NCBI RefSeq assembly: GCF_009793335.1
Contig: NZ_WING01000001.1
Span: forward strand, 5,270,001 to 5,334,000
DNA from: Actinomadura sp. J1-007
Lineage (GTDB): Bacteria > Actinomycetota > Actinomycetes > Streptosporangiales > Streptosporangiaceae
DNA: 64,000 nucleotides
Direction of reading: 5' to 3'
The notes beneath the pieces are model-generated. The model was given only the letters and a program-made list of their open reading frames with translations. It was not told where the DNA came from and did no database searches. The translations under genes and the position numbers were made by a program. Shown piece after piece: positions 21,314 to 30,189 of the stretch; within the stretch, counting starts at the first letter, position 1; each line of letters starts with the position of its first letter.

Positions 21314-22586
21314 CGCGGGCCTCCTTCGGGAGTCGCGCGTCCGACATCGACGCGGCCTGCGCGTGCAGCCAGGCCGGGTCCTCCTGGAGGAGGGCCTCGC
21401 CGCCGCCGGACCGGGGCACGCGCGACGCGAGGCGGACCGCCGCCTCGTACACCCGGCTCATGCCGGGCGGCGGCGCCTCGGTGAGCCGGAACAGCGTGCC
21501 GACCTTGTCCTGGAGGGCGCGCACGACGGGACGGCGGCGCGCGTCGTACCGGGCCAGGGCCTCCGCGAGGGGACGGTCCGCGGCCAGCTCGTGCGCCAGG
21601 ACCGCGCCGTCGATGATGGCGGAGCTGCCGCCCTGCCCGAGGTTGGGCGGCATCGCGTGCGCGGCGTCGCCGAGGAGGACGAGCCTGCCGTCCACCCAGC
21701 GCTCGCAGTCCACGCGCGCGATGCCGGTGACGTAGAGGTCGCCGAACTCGCGCACGTGCTCCAGCACCGGCGCGACGGTCGGGAGCGCCTGCCGCCACAC
21801 CGCGCGGAACGCGGCGAGGTCGCGCGCGCCGACCGCGTGCGGCAGCGGGCGCTTGGTCGCCGAGGTGAAGAAGTACGTGCTGCCGTCGCCCATCGGGGCG
21901 CCGCCGAACACGCCCGCCGGGGACCAGTACTCGTCCAGCCCGGTCAGCGCCGGGGTCTCCACCGGCACCATGCCGCGGATCGACAGCGCCCGCAGGTCGC
22001 GGAACCGCGCGCCGAAGCGGCCGTGCCCGCGCAGGACGGAGCGGACGCCGTCGGCCGCGACGACCAGGTCCGCGGTGAACGTCTCGCGCACGCCCGCGAT
22101 CTCGGCCGTCACCCGTCCGGACGGGTGCCCGGCGACGACGGGCGCCCCGAACCGCAGGCCGAGGCCGCGCTGCCGCCGGGCGGCGTCGAGCAGCACCCCG
22201 TGCAGGGCGCTGCGGCGCAGCATGAGGGCGTGGTCGAGGCCGGGCCCGCGGTCGGGCACGGCGATGGCGGTCAGCGGCCGCCCGTCCGCGCCGTGCAGGG
22301 TGGCGGCGTCCACGCGGTTGCCGGCCGCGCGCAGCTCCGCGCCGAACCCGAGGCCGTCGAGGACGGCGAGGCCGTTGTTCATCAGCAGGATGCCCGCGCC
22401 CGACTCCCTCGGCTCGGCCGCCCGTTCCAGCACGGTGACCTCGTTGCCGGTGCGCGCCAGGCACAGCGCGGCGGTCAGCCCGCCGATCCCCGCGCCCGCG
22501 ACGATGATCCGCCGCCGGCCCTCCCGCCCGTCCGGCGCGCCGCCGGACCGCCGGGCGTCCCGGCCGCCGCGCTCACCGCGGGTCAT
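21300..22586 (-). CDS. FAD-dependent aromatic monooxygenase
   Basis: The 428-residue enzyme is a single-component flavoprotein hydroxylase of the PHBH fold. It has the Rossmann GAGIGGLTAALCLARTG (after a basic 25-residue N-terminal extension), the DG motif DLVVAADGVRSVLRGH and the FAD-ribityl motif RLVLLGDAAHAMPPNLGQGGSSAIIDG. Such enzymes hydroxylate activated aromatic rings with NAD(P)H and O2. It overlaps its neighbours on both sides by 14 bp, which supports a tightly coupled operon. Substrate is unknown; an aminophenol or quinolone intermediate is plausible. Confidence 0.85.
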   Translation of the reverse strand: MTRGERGGRDARRSGGAPDGREGRRRIIVAGAGIGGLTAALCLARTGNEVTVLERAAEPRESGAGILLMNNGLAVLDGLGFGAELRAAGNRVDAATLHGADGRPLTAIAVPDRGPGLDHALMLRRSALHGVLLDAARRQRGLGLRFGAPVVAGHPSGRVTAEIAGVRETFTADLVVAADGVRSVLRGHGRFGARFRDLRALSIRGMVPVETPALTGLDEYWSPAGVFGGAPMGDGSTYFFTSATKRPLPHAVGARDLAAFRAVWRQALPTVAPVLEHVREFGDLYVTGIARVDCERWVDGRLVLLGDAAHAMPPNLGQGGSSAIIDGAVLAHELAADRPLAEALARYDARRRPVVRALQDKVGTLFRLTEAPPPGMSRVYEAAVRLASRVPRSGGGEALLQEDPAWLHAQAASMSDARLPKEARDGTA

Positions 22587-23025
22587 GGCCGAGGGCCTCG
22601 TTGACGGCGACGGTGTCGAAGTAGAACATCCGCGCCTCCAGCAGCAGCCCGGCGCGGAAGCGCACGACCTGCGCGACCGGCACCTCGATGGCGCGCCCCG
22701 TGGCGCGCCCGACCGCGTCGAGCGTGGCCAGCAGCACGATCGTGTCGCCCTGCTCCACGTGGACGGGCGGGTCCTTCGGGCCCATCCGGCTCCAGACCCG
22801 GTTCATCGTCTCCAGGAACCGCAGGAACCCGTCGGGCCCCCGCCACTCCCCGCCGTACGGCAGGGACGCGGGCTCGACGAGGACGAAGTCGGGGTCGAGC
22901 ATCTCCTCGAACGGCGGCACGTCGGCCCCGCCGGACGCGAAGTACCGCACCTCGGCCTCGACCCACCGGTCGAGCGCGGCGGACGGGCTGAGCACGGCTG
23001 ATCGGGTGGGCTGTTCCATCGTCAT
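22573..23025 (-). CDS. SnoaL/NTF2-like small protein
   Basis: This 150-residue protein has the NTF2/SnoaL cone-fold pattern: SAALDRWVEAEVRYFASGGADVPPFEEMLDPDFVLVEPASLPYGGEWRGPDGFLRFLETMNRVW, then strands ending VPVAQVVRFRAGLLLEARMFYFDTVAVNEAL. Members act as cyclases, isomerases or hydratases in aromatic polyketide and related pathways. The first of two ATGs (23025, spaced 7 bp from AGGAGG) overlaps the previous stop as ATGA. Given its neighbours, a cyclase or isomerase role on a ring-closing intermediate is a reasonable guess; no catalytic residue is certain. Confidence 0.7.
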   Translation of the reverse strand: MTMEQPTRSAVLSPSAALDRWVEAEVRYFASGGADVPPFEEMLDPDFVLVEPASLPYGGEWRGPDGFLRFLETMNRVWSRMGPKDPPVHVEQGDTIVLLATLDAVGRATGRAIEVPVAQVVRFRAGLLLEARMFYFDTVAVNEALGHDPR

Positions 23026-24911
23026 CGGACGCCTCCTGGACGCGTTCGTGAGGGACGGTCGGACGGCTGCGCGCGGCCGAGCAGGCGCGCCACGGCCTCG
23101 GTGAGGCGGGCCCCCGCGTCCGCGCTGACGGTCTCGGCATCGGGCGCGCCGGGGCCCGCGCCGGGTGCGGCATCGGCGGCGCCCGCGCCGGGTGCGGCGG
23201 AACGCCAGGCCACGTAGCGGTCGGGGCGGACGAGCACGCAGCCCGACTCGTCCACCTCGCGGAGCGCGGCCCAGTCGCCGCAGGGGTCGTGGTACTCGCG
23301 GCGGTAGTCCACGACGGCGGTCGCGATGGGGACGCCGAGCGCGGCGGACGCCTGGGCCGCCGCGTCGAGCCACGCCTCCCCGCCGATGCCGGTGATGAGC
23401 GTGAACTCGCCGTGCTCCACGAGGTCGAGCGTGGACAGCGGCGTGCGGTCCCGTTCGACCCAGGCGTGGGGGAGCGGGGACCCGGGGAACGTGCTCGGCT
23501 GGTAGTAGAGCTGCGGGTCGCGTACGGGCTCGGGCGGTTCGCCGCCGTCCGCGACGACCGCCGCGCCGGGCCCGCCGTAGCGCTGCCCGTACTCCACGCC
23601 GTGGCAGTTGTACTGGTAGTGCTGGAGCTGGACGGCCTCGCGCAGCAGGGCGCGGCGCTTGCGGCCCCGTTCCTCGTCGGCGGCCAGCTCGTCGAGCCTG
23701 GCCCAGCCCTCCTTCGCGTCGAGCCCGGGTTCGAGGCCGAACGCCTGGGCGAGCGGGCCGATGTTGCGCAGGCTCTCGCTCACCCGCTCGACCACGGCGC
23801 GGCCGACCGGCAGGCGTTCGGCCTCGTAGGTGTCGAGGAGGGCGGGTCCGGCCTGGCCGTTGAGGACCTTGGCGAGTTTCCAGCACAGGTTGTAGGCGTC
23901 CTGGACGCCGGTGTTGCTGCCCAGGCCGTTGGGGGGCGGGTGGCGGTGCGCGGCGTCCCCGGCCAGGAAGATCCGGCCGCGCCGGTACTCGGTCGCGAGG
24001 GCGTGCCTGATCGACCACGTCCCGATCGCCTTGATCCGGACGTCGGCGTCCGGGTCGCCGATCATCCGGCGCGCGTGCGCCAGCGCCTCCGCCTCGTCCA
24101 TCCCCGGCGCCCCGTCGGACGCCCCGTCGGACGCGCCGTCCGGGCCGCCGGTCGCGGGGTGGACGATCGCCATCACCCACTCCGACCACGGCCGGACGCA
24201 GATCCACGTGCTGGTGAACAGCTCGTCCCCCGGCTCGTGGAACCAGTACAGGAGGGCGGGACGGTGCGCGCAGTACTGGGTGAGGTCGGCCTCCAGCCAC
24301 ACGTTGACCGCGTGGTTCAGCACGCCCGGGTCGCCGTCGAAGCGGAACCCGGCCCGGTCCGCGACCGTGCTGCGCCCGCCGTCCGCGCCGATCAGGTAGC
24401 GCGCCCGGACGAGGCTCTCCTCGCCCGCCGGGCGCTTGCGGACGGTCGCGGCCACCGCGTCGCCGTCCTGCTCGACGGCGACCAGCTCCGTGCCGAAGCG
24501 CACGTCCGCGCCGTTCTCGCGGGCGCTCTCCAGCAGCAGCGGTTCCAGGACGTGCTGCGGAACGTTGAACATCGGGCACGGGCTCGCGGCCTCGTACTCG
24601 GCCTTGCGCGCCGTGCCGGTGCCCCACGCCCGCAGCCGCGCCAGCTCCGTCCCCGAGAAGCCGGTGGCCCAGACGTTGGCGCCCGCGGCGCGCGCGGGCG
24701 TTCCGGCCCGCCGCACCCGCTCCTCGATGCCGAGGTCGCGGAGGATCTCCATGGTGCGCTGGTTGGTGATGTGGGCGCGCGGCGTCGGGGAGGTGGTGGC
24801 GTGCCGCGACACGGTCAGGGCGCGGACGCCGAGCCGCGCCAGCAGGGCCGACGCGGCGAGGCCCGTGGGCCCGGCCCCGACGACCAGCACGTCGGTGTCG
24901 ATGGTGCGCAT
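23022..24911 (-). CDS. TfdB/PheA-like FAD phenol hydroxylase, copy 1
   Basis: The 629-residue flavoprotein resembles 2,4-dichlorophenol 6-monooxygenases: FAD motif VLVVGAGPTGLAASALLARLG (8-28), substrate-side PTPRAHITNQRTMEILRDLG, DG motif YLIGADGGRSTVADRAG, GD motif RIFLAGDAAHRHPPPNGLGSN, and a C-terminal thioredoxin-like domain with LITGIGG...PIATAVVDYRREYHDPCGDWAALREVD. It ortho-hydroxylates phenols in known relatives. It is a tandem paralogue of the next gene. A linker near 24111-24141 and the C-terminal tail contain short Gly/Ala/Asp repeats not found in the sister copy. Its stop overlaps the SnoaL-like start (ATGA). Confidence 0.85.
   Translation of the reverse strand: MRTIDTDVLVVGAGPTGLAASALLARLGVRALTVSRHATTSPTPRAHITNQRTMEILRDLGIEERVRRAGTPARAAGANVWATGFSGTELARLRAWGTGTARKAEYEAASPCPMFNVPQHVLEPLLLESARENGADVRFGTELVAVEQDGDAVAATVRKRPAGEESLVRARYLIGADGGRSTVADRAGFRFDGDPGVLNHAVNVWLEADLTQYCAHRPALLYWFHEPGDELFTSTWICVRPWSEWVMAIVHPATGGPDGASDGASDGAPGMDEAEALAHARRMIGDPDADVRIKAIGTWSIRHALATEYRRGRIFLAGDAAHRHPPPNGLGSNTGVQDAYNLCWKLAKVLNGQAGPALLDTYEAERLPVGRAVVERVSESLRNIGPLAQAFGLEPGLDAKEGWARLDELAADEERGRKRRALLREAVQLQHYQYNCHGVEYGQRYGGPGAAVVADGGEPPEPVRDPQLYYQPSTFPGSPLPHAWVERDRTPLSTLDLVEHGEFTLITGIGGEAWLDAAAQASAALGVPIATAVVDYRREYHDPCGDWAALREVDESGCVLVRPDRYVAWRSAAPGAGAADAAPGAGPGAPDAETVSADAGARLTEAVARLLGRAQPSDRPSRTRPGGVR
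23826..24000. repeat. 175-bp identical tract, copy 1
   Basis: These 175 bases are identical to 25630-25804, offset 1,804 bp, in the sister flavin hydroxylase. They encode the FAD-binding block from YRRGRIFLAGDAAH to LLDTY. Flanking sequence diverges abruptly, including at synonymous sites, so recent gene conversion between the tandem paralogues is the likeliest cause. Confidence 0.85.
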
Positions 24912-24924
24912 CTCCGCCGTCCCC

Positions 24925-26682
24925 TCAGCCTCGGGCGAGGACGCGGCGCAGGGCGTCCGCGAGCGCGGCCTCGGCTTCGGCGGCCTCGGCCGGACGGGCG
25001 TCGGCGCGCCAGGCGATGTGCCGGTCGGGGCGGACGAGCAGGCAGCCGGTCTCGTCGATCTCGCGGAGCGCGGCCCAGTCGCCGCAGGGGTCGTGGTATT
25101 CGCGGCGGTAGTCCACGACGGCGGTCGCGATGGGGACGCCGAGCGCCGCGGACGCCTGCGCCGCGGCGTCCAGCCACAGCTCCCCGCCGATGCCGGTGAT
25201 CAGCGTGAACTCGCCGCGTCCCGCGAGGTCGAGCGTGGACAGCGGCGTGCCGTCGCGCTGGACCCAGGCGTGGGGGAGCGGGTGGCCGGGGTACGTGCTT
25301 GGCTGGTAGTAGAGCTGGGGGTCGCGTACGGGCTCGGGCGGTTCGCCGCCGTCCGCGACGACCGCCGCGCCCGGAACGTCGTAGCGCTGCCCGTACTCCA
25401 CGCCGTGCGCGTTGTAGTGGTACTCCTGCAACTCCAGCGCCTCGCGCAGCATCGCGCGGCGCTTGCGGCCCCGCCCGTCGGCGGCGGCCAGCTCGTCCAG
25501 CTTCGCCCAGCCCGCCTGCGCGTCGAGGTCCGGATGCAGGCCGAGCGCGTCCACCATCGGCTCCATGTCGAGCAGGCTCTGCATCGCCCGGTCCACGACG
25601 CGCTCCCCGACCGGGCGGCGCTCGGCGTGGTAGGTGTCGAGGAGGGCGGGTCCGGCCTGGCCGTTGAGGACCTTGGCGAGTTTCCAGCACAGGTTGTAGG
25701 CGTCCTGGACGCCGGTGTTGCTGCCCAGGCCGTTGGGGGGCGGGTGGCGGTGCGCGGCGTCCCCGGCCAGGAAGATCCGGCCGCGCCGGTACTCGGTCGC
25801 GAGGCCCTTGTCGACCGACCAGGTGGAGATGCCCTTGATCCGTACGGGCACGTCCGTGTCGGCGATCATGCGCCGCGCGTACGCGAGCGCCTCGGCCCCG
25901 TCCAGGCCCGGACGGTCCCGCGAGCCGGAGAAGATGATGCTCATCACCCACTCCGACCAGGGCCGGATGCAGATCCAGGTGTTGCTGTGGAAGTCCTCGC
26001 CCGGCTCGTACACGCAGTACATCAGCGCCGGACGGTGCGCGCAGTACTGGGTGAGGTCGGCCTCAAGCCACACGTTCGCGGCCCAGTTCATGATGCCGGT
26101 CTCGCCCTCGTACGCGAAGCCGGACCGGGCGGCGACGGTGCTGCGCCCGCCGTCCGCGCCGATGGCGTACCGCGCCCGCAGCGCGCGCTCGGCGCCCGTC
26201 TCCCGGTCGCGGACGGTCGCGGTCACGCCGTCGCCGTCCTGCTCGATCCCGGTCAGCTCCGTGCCGAACCGCACGTCCGCGCCGAGGCGCCGCGCCGCCG
26301 CGAGCAGGATCGGCTCCAGGACGTGCTGCGGCGCGGTGTGCGTACGGCTCGGGCTCGCCGCCTCGTAGTCGGCCCGGCGGGCGAGGCCCGTGCCCCACGC
26401 GGGCATCCGGGCCAGCTCGACGCCCGGGAAGCTGGTGGCCCAGACGTTCCCGCCGACCCGGTCGATCGGGACGCCGGCGCGCCGCGCCTCGTCCTCGATG
26501 CCGAGGTCGCGGAGGATCTCCATGGTGCGCTGGTTGGTGTAGACGGCGCGGGGCGTCGGATGGGTGCCCGCGTGCTTGGTCACGGTGACGGCGTCCACGC
26601 CGTCCCTGGCGAGCAGCGCGGACGCCGTCAGGCCGACGGGGCCGGCGCCGACGACCAGGACGTCGGTGTCGAGGGGAGGCAT
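24925..26682 (-). CDS. TfdB/PheA-like FAD phenol hydroxylase, copy 2
   Basis: This 585-residue paralogue of the downstream gene has the same motif order: VLVVGAGPVGLTASALLARDG, TPRAVYTNQRTMEILRDLG, YAIGADGGRSTVAARSG, RIFLAGDAAHRHPPPNGLGSN and a thioredoxin-like C-terminal domain, without the extra low-complexity insertions of copy 1. Two similar enzymes could carry out successive hydroxylations or act on different intermediates. The ATG at 26682 directly begins the Rossmann strand. A 122-bp gap with a GC-rich tandem repeat separates it from the NAT-like gene; copy 1 follows 13 bp downstream. Confidence 0.85.
   Translation of the reverse strand: MPPLDTDVLVVGAGPVGLTASALLARDGVDAVTVTKHAGTHPTPRAVYTNQRTMEILRDLGIEDEARRAGVPIDRVGGNVWATSFPGVELARMPAWGTGLARRADYEAASPSRTHTAPQHVLEPILLAAARRLGADVRFGTELTGIEQDGDGVTATVRDRETGAERALRARYAIGADGGRSTVAARSGFAYEGETGIMNWAANVWLEADLTQYCAHRPALMYCVYEPGEDFHSNTWICIRPWSEWVMSIIFSGSRDRPGLDGAEALAYARRMIADTDVPVRIKGISTWSVDKGLATEYRRGRIFLAGDAAHRHPPPNGLGSNTGVQDAYNLCWKLAKVLNGQAGPALLDTYHAERRPVGERVVDRAMQSLLDMEPMVDALGLHPDLDAQAGWAKLDELAAADGRGRKRRAMLREALELQEYHYNAHGVEYGQRYDVPGAAVVADGGEPPEPVRDPQLYYQPSTYPGHPLPHAWVQRDGTPLSTLDLAGRGEFTLITGIGGELWLDAAAQASAALGVPIATAVVDYRREYHDPCGDWAALREIDETGCLLVRPDRHIAWRADARPAEAAEAEAALADALRRVLARG
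25630..25804. repeat. 175-bp identical tract, copy 2
   Basis: Partner of 23826-24000. A second, imperfect block of high identity lies at about 25021-25200 versus 23221-23400, encoding the thioredoxin-like C-terminal region. Confidence 0.85.
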
Positions 26683-26740
26683 GTGCGTGGTCCTTCGGTT
26701 CGGAACGGGTCGGAACGGTGCGGGACGCGGTGCGGGGCGG

Positions 26741-26780
26741 GACGCGGCGGGACGCGGCGGGACGCGGCGGGACGCGGAAC
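26741..26780. repeat. 10-bp tandem repeat GACGCGGCGG
   Basis: Three exact copies (26741-26770) and one degenerate copy lie in the 122-bp gap between the NAT-like gene and flavin hydroxylase copy 2. The whole gap is a slippery GGGACGCGG sequence. It may affect read-through or may simply be unselected DNA. Confidence 0.7.
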
Positions 26781-26804
26781 GGGACGCGGTGCGGGGCGCG
26801 GCGG

Positions 26805-27668
26805 TCAGCCGCCGGCGGGCGCGACCGTCCCGCGCCGCGCGGCGGCGGCCTCGGTCGCGATGATCTCGGCGAGCTCCTCGGGCGACTTCAGGAAGTCGGG
26901 GATGTCGTCCACGACGATCCCGAACGACTCGGCGAGGGTCTCCCGGACCCGGTTCTCCTCCTCCAGCAGCGTCGTGGTCCGGTGCCCGTCGGCGATGCGG
27001 ACGAGGCTGTGGTCCTTCAGGGAGACGCGCCCGGACTCGGTCGGCAGCACGCAGAACAGCGCCTGGAGCATGGGCGAGCGCGGCGCGGTGAGGAACCACC
27101 ACAGCGTCGGCTCGAAGTCGCTCAGCGAGCGCGGGTGCCGTTCGAACCGGTACAGCGGGCGGCCGTCGCACACCACGTCGACGTCGCCGTCGGGGGCGTC
27201 CATGAGCACGTACTCGCCGTGCGGGTCGGGCTGCGGCGAACGGTCGAGGGCGCGCAGCGGGAACCGGCTGTTGCGCTCCTTGCCGAAGCCGAACCCGGCG
27301 TCGACCAGCCACGTGGTGTCGTCGGCCTCGACCAGCAGCACCAGGTGCCGCAGCGGCGGGCCGGGCGCGCCGTCGTTGAACACGCGCGCCCCGAGCACCG
27401 TCACCGGGTAGCCGAGCGACTCCAGCAGCAGCCCGAACGCCGAGTTGAGCTCGTAGCAGCCGCCGCCCCGCCGCAGCCGGACGATCTTGTCGACGGCGGC
27501 GGCGCCGAGGCCGAGCGGCCGCCGCAGGTAGCAGTCGATGTTCTCGAACGGGACCGACATCACGTGCCGCTCCTGGAGGCGGCGCAGCGCCTCCGCGTCG
27601 GGCCGCTCCGGCCGCCGGGCCCCGATGCGGGCCAGGTACGCCTCGGCCGTGCTCCGGTGCAGGGTCAT
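26805..27668 (-). CDS. Arylamine N-acetyltransferase-like amide synthase
   Basis: This 287-residue enzyme has the complete NAT catalytic triad: Cys71 in RRGGGCYELN, His108 in PPLRHLVLL and Asp123 in WLVDAGFGFG, plus the N-terminal FENIDCYLRRPLGL. NAT-fold enzymes transfer an acyl group from CoA (or a carrier) to an aromatic amine. In manumycin- and platensimycin-type pathways they join an acyl chain to 3-amino-4-hydroxybenzoate. Here the adjacent genes make that amine and a KAS III product, so the likely reaction is N-acylation of the aminophenol with the KAS III-derived thioester. It is 58 bp downstream of the KAS III gene. Confidence 0.85.
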   Translation of the reverse strand: MTLHRSTAEAYLARIGARRPERPDAEALRRLQERHVMSVPFENIDCYLRRPLGLGAAAVDKIVRLRRGGGCYELNSAFGLLLESLGYPVTVLGARVFNDGAPGPPLRHLVLLVEADDTTWLVDAGFGFGKERNSRFPLRALDRSPQPDPHGEYVLMDAPDGDVDVVCDGRPLYRFERHPRSLSDFEPTLWWFLTAPRSPMLQALFCVLPTESGRVSLKDHSLVRIADGHRTTTLLEEENRVRETLAESFGIVVDDIPDFLKSPEELAEIIATEAAAARRGTVAPAGG

Positions 27669-27726
27669 CGTCTCCCCTTCCTCCTCTCGCCCGCCTCGCG
27701 GGCTCTCGTCGTCCGCCGGGCCCGCG

Positions 27727-28859
27727 TCACCAGCGGACGAGGGACAGCCCGATGGACATGCCGCCGCCGAACGCGACCAGCAGGACCAGGTCGCCGGGCT
27801 CGAAGCGGCCGTCGCGCGCGGCGGCGTCCAGCGTCACCGGCAGCGAGGCGGCGCCGGTGTTGCCGTACCGCTCGACCGTCGAGTGCAGGGCCGCGCGGGG
27901 CAGCCGCAGCTCGTCCGCGAGCCTCCTGATCAGGTGCGCGTTCGCCTGGTGCGGGACGACGTGGCGGACGTCCGCGCGGCTCACGCCCTGCTCGTCCAGG
28001 AAGCGGCCGACCTCGTCCGGGACGTGCTCCATCACGAACTCGGTGACCGCGCGGCCCTGCATGGTGAAGTAGTGCTGCCGCCGCGCGAGCGTCTCGGCGG
28101 ACGCGGGCAGGCGGCTGCCGCCCGCCGCGACGCCGACCAGGTCGCGGTGGTCCCGAAGGTCAGCAGCTTCGAGCCGAGGATCGCCCGCCCGTGATCGCCG
28201 GCGCGGTGGCCGTCGCGGTGGCCGCCGCGGTCGCCGTCGCGGCCCGCGTGCGCGCCGGCCCCGCCGGGGTACGAGCCGTTCGGCGCGGCGGGGACAGGGC
28301 CGAGGACGGCCGCGCCCGCGCCGTCGCCGAGCAGCACGACGGTGCGGCGGTCCTCCGGGTCGATGGCGCGCGAGTACACGTCGGCGGCCACGACCAGGGC
28401 GCGTCCCGCGTCCGCCCCGTACGGCCCGCCGTCCCCTCCGGCGGTCCCGGCGTCGGCGGCCAGGAACCTCCGGGCGGTCTCCAGCGCGAACACGAAGCCG
28501 CTGCACACCGAGTTGAGGTCGAACGCGGCGGCCTCCGCGGGCGCGCCGAGCCGCGCGGCGAGGACGGCGGCGGTCGGCGGCTGCGGGGAGTCCGGCGTGG
28601 ACGTCGCCACGATGATCAGCCGCAGCAGGTCCGGATCGGTGCCCGCCTCCTTCAGCGCGAGCTGCGCGGCGGCCAGGCACAGGTCGGAGGTGGTCTCGCC
28701 GGGCTCGGCCCAGCGCCGGCCGCGGATGCCGGTCTTGCGGGTGATCCACGCGTCGTCCACGCCCGCGGGCGCCCCGACCTGGTCGTTGGTGACCATGGTG
28801 GCGGGCAGGTGGGAGCCCGTGCCGAGCACGCCGATCCCCCCGGTCTGTCCTGCTGACAT
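27727..28859 (-). CDS. KAS III-type beta-ketoacyl synthase, frameshifted in this read
   Basis: The full-length enzyme would be about 377 residues with the KAS III triad: Cys119 in FDLNSVCSGFVFAL, His in VVPHQANAHLI and Asn in RYGNTGAASLP. KAS III enzymes condense a CoA-bound starter with malonyl-ACP or malonyl-CoA; NphT7-like members make acetoacetyl-CoA. The frame breaks at 28152-28154 (CCC on the plus strand) just after SKLLTFG; one more C restores GDHRDLVGVAAGGSRLP. A Gly/His/Asp-rich insertion precedes the break, which is unusual for the family. It lies between the salicylate-hydroxylase-like and NAT-like genes, suggesting that it makes the acyl donor for the NAT. Confidence 0.8.
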
Positions 28860-28884
28860 CTCGGTTCCCTCTTCCGTTCGGGGT

Positions 28885-30189
28885 TCAGTTCGCGACGGAC
28901 CGCCGGGACCGGTCCCCGGACGGCGCCCCGGGCGGCGGGCCCGCCAGGAGACGCTCGGCGGCGGCGAGCTCGGCGCGGTGGCCGAGCAGCCACGCGCGGC
29001 CGCTCAGCTCCCACTGGCCGGGCAGGTCCTGGTCGCGTTCGAGCTGCCGGGCGCCGTCGCCCAGGTGGAACGTGTCGGCCGTCTCCCGCGAGGCGCGCTG
29101 GACGCGGGACGTGCGCGCGAGCCGCAGCCCGTCGTACCGCCGCAGCGCCGCGGGCACGTCGGAGCCCGCCGCGCGCACGCAGTCGGCGAGGACCACCGCG
29201 TCCTCGACGGCCTGGTTCGCGCCCTGCGCCTGGAACGGCAGCATCGGGTGCGCCGCGTCGCCGAGCAGCGCGAGCCGCCCGGCGGCCAGCCGGGGGAGCG
29301 GGTCGCGGTCGTGCAGCAGCCACCACGTGACCTCCTCGGCCGCCTCGACGAGCGCGACGGCGGCGGGGTCCCAGCCGCGGTACTCGGCGGCGGGCTCGGC
29401 GGGTGACGCCGGGCCCGACCACGCGCCCTCGCCGCCGCCCGCCTCGCGCACCGCGTCCGGGAGGACGGTCGCGGGCAGCGTCGCGCTGAACGCGATCGAG
29501 CGCCCGGACGACACGGGGTAGCAGACCAGGTGCCGCCCCGGGCCGATCCAGCCCCGCACCCGGGGGACGCTCGCGAGCTCCGGCACCCGTTCGGCCGGAA
29601 CGAGCCCGCGGTAGACGACCTGGCCGGAGAAGCGCGGCGCGTCGTCCGCGAGCACCCGCCGCGCGACCGAACGCGTGCCGTCCGCCCCGACGAGCAGGTC
29701 GAACCGCTCGCGCGAGCCGTCCGCGAACACGGCGCACACGCGCCCGCCGCCGCCGGTGTTCCCGCCGTCGCCGTTCCCGCCGGTGCCGGGTTCGACGGCG
29801 ACGCAGCGGCGGCCGAGGACGACCGTGCCCTCGGGCGACGCCTCCAGCAGCGCCCGGTGCAGGTCGCCCCGGTGCAGCGTGTAGTACGGCGCGCCGAACA
29901 GCTCGACGCAGTCGCGGCCGAGCGGCGTGCGGCCGAGCAGGCGGCCGTCGTTCCAGCGCATGACGTCGCTCGACAGCGGCCTGCTCGCGACCGCGTCGAC
30001 CGTCTCCGCCACGCCGAGCCGCCCGAACAGGCGGCTGGCGTTGGGCGAGACCTGGATGCCCGCGCCGATCCGCTCGAGCTGCGGGGCCTGCTCGAACACG
30101 GTGCAGTCCAGCCCCGCCGCGCGCAGCGCCCCGGCGGCGGCGAGCCCGCCGATGCCCGCGCCGAGGACCCCGATCGCGGGCGCGCTCAT
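28885..30189 (-). CDS. Salicylate/3-hydroxybenzoate hydroxylase-like flavoenzyme
   Basis: The 434-residue monooxygenase has IGVLGAGIGGLAAAGALRAAGLD (residues 6-28), the DG motif DLLVGADGTRSVARRVL and the group-A GD motif LALLGDAAHPMLPFQAQGANQAVEDAVVLADC, which is close to NahG and 3-hydroxybenzoate 6-hydroxylase. Some members perform decarboxylative hydroxylation of a benzoate (for example 4-aminobenzoate to 4-aminophenol). Next to 3-amino-4-hydroxybenzoate synthesis genes, the attractive reaction is replacing the carboxylate with a hydroxyl to give an aminohydroquinone-type amine. It overlaps the aspartate kinase stop (ATGA). The reaction is inference. Confidence 0.82.
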   Translation of the reverse strand: MSAPAIGVLGAGIGGLAAAGALRAAGLDCTVFEQAPQLERIGAGIQVSPNASRLFGRLGVAETVDAVASRPLSSDVMRWNDGRLLGRTPLGRDCVELFGAPYYTLHRGDLHRALLEASPEGTVVLGRRCVAVEPGTGGNGDGGNTGGGGRVCAVFADGSRERFDLLVGADGTRSVARRVLADDAPRFSGQVVYRGLVPAERVPELASVPRVRGWIGPGRHLVCYPVSSGRSIAFSATLPATVLPDAVREAGGGEGAWSGPASPAEPAAEYRGWDPAAVALVEAAEEVTWWLLHDRDPLPRLAAGRLALLGDAAHPMLPFQAQGANQAVEDAVVLADCVRAAGSDVPAALRRYDGLRLARTSRVQRASRETADTFHLGDGARQLERDQDLPGQWELSGRAWLLGHRAELAAAERLLAGPPPGAPSGDRSRRSVAN

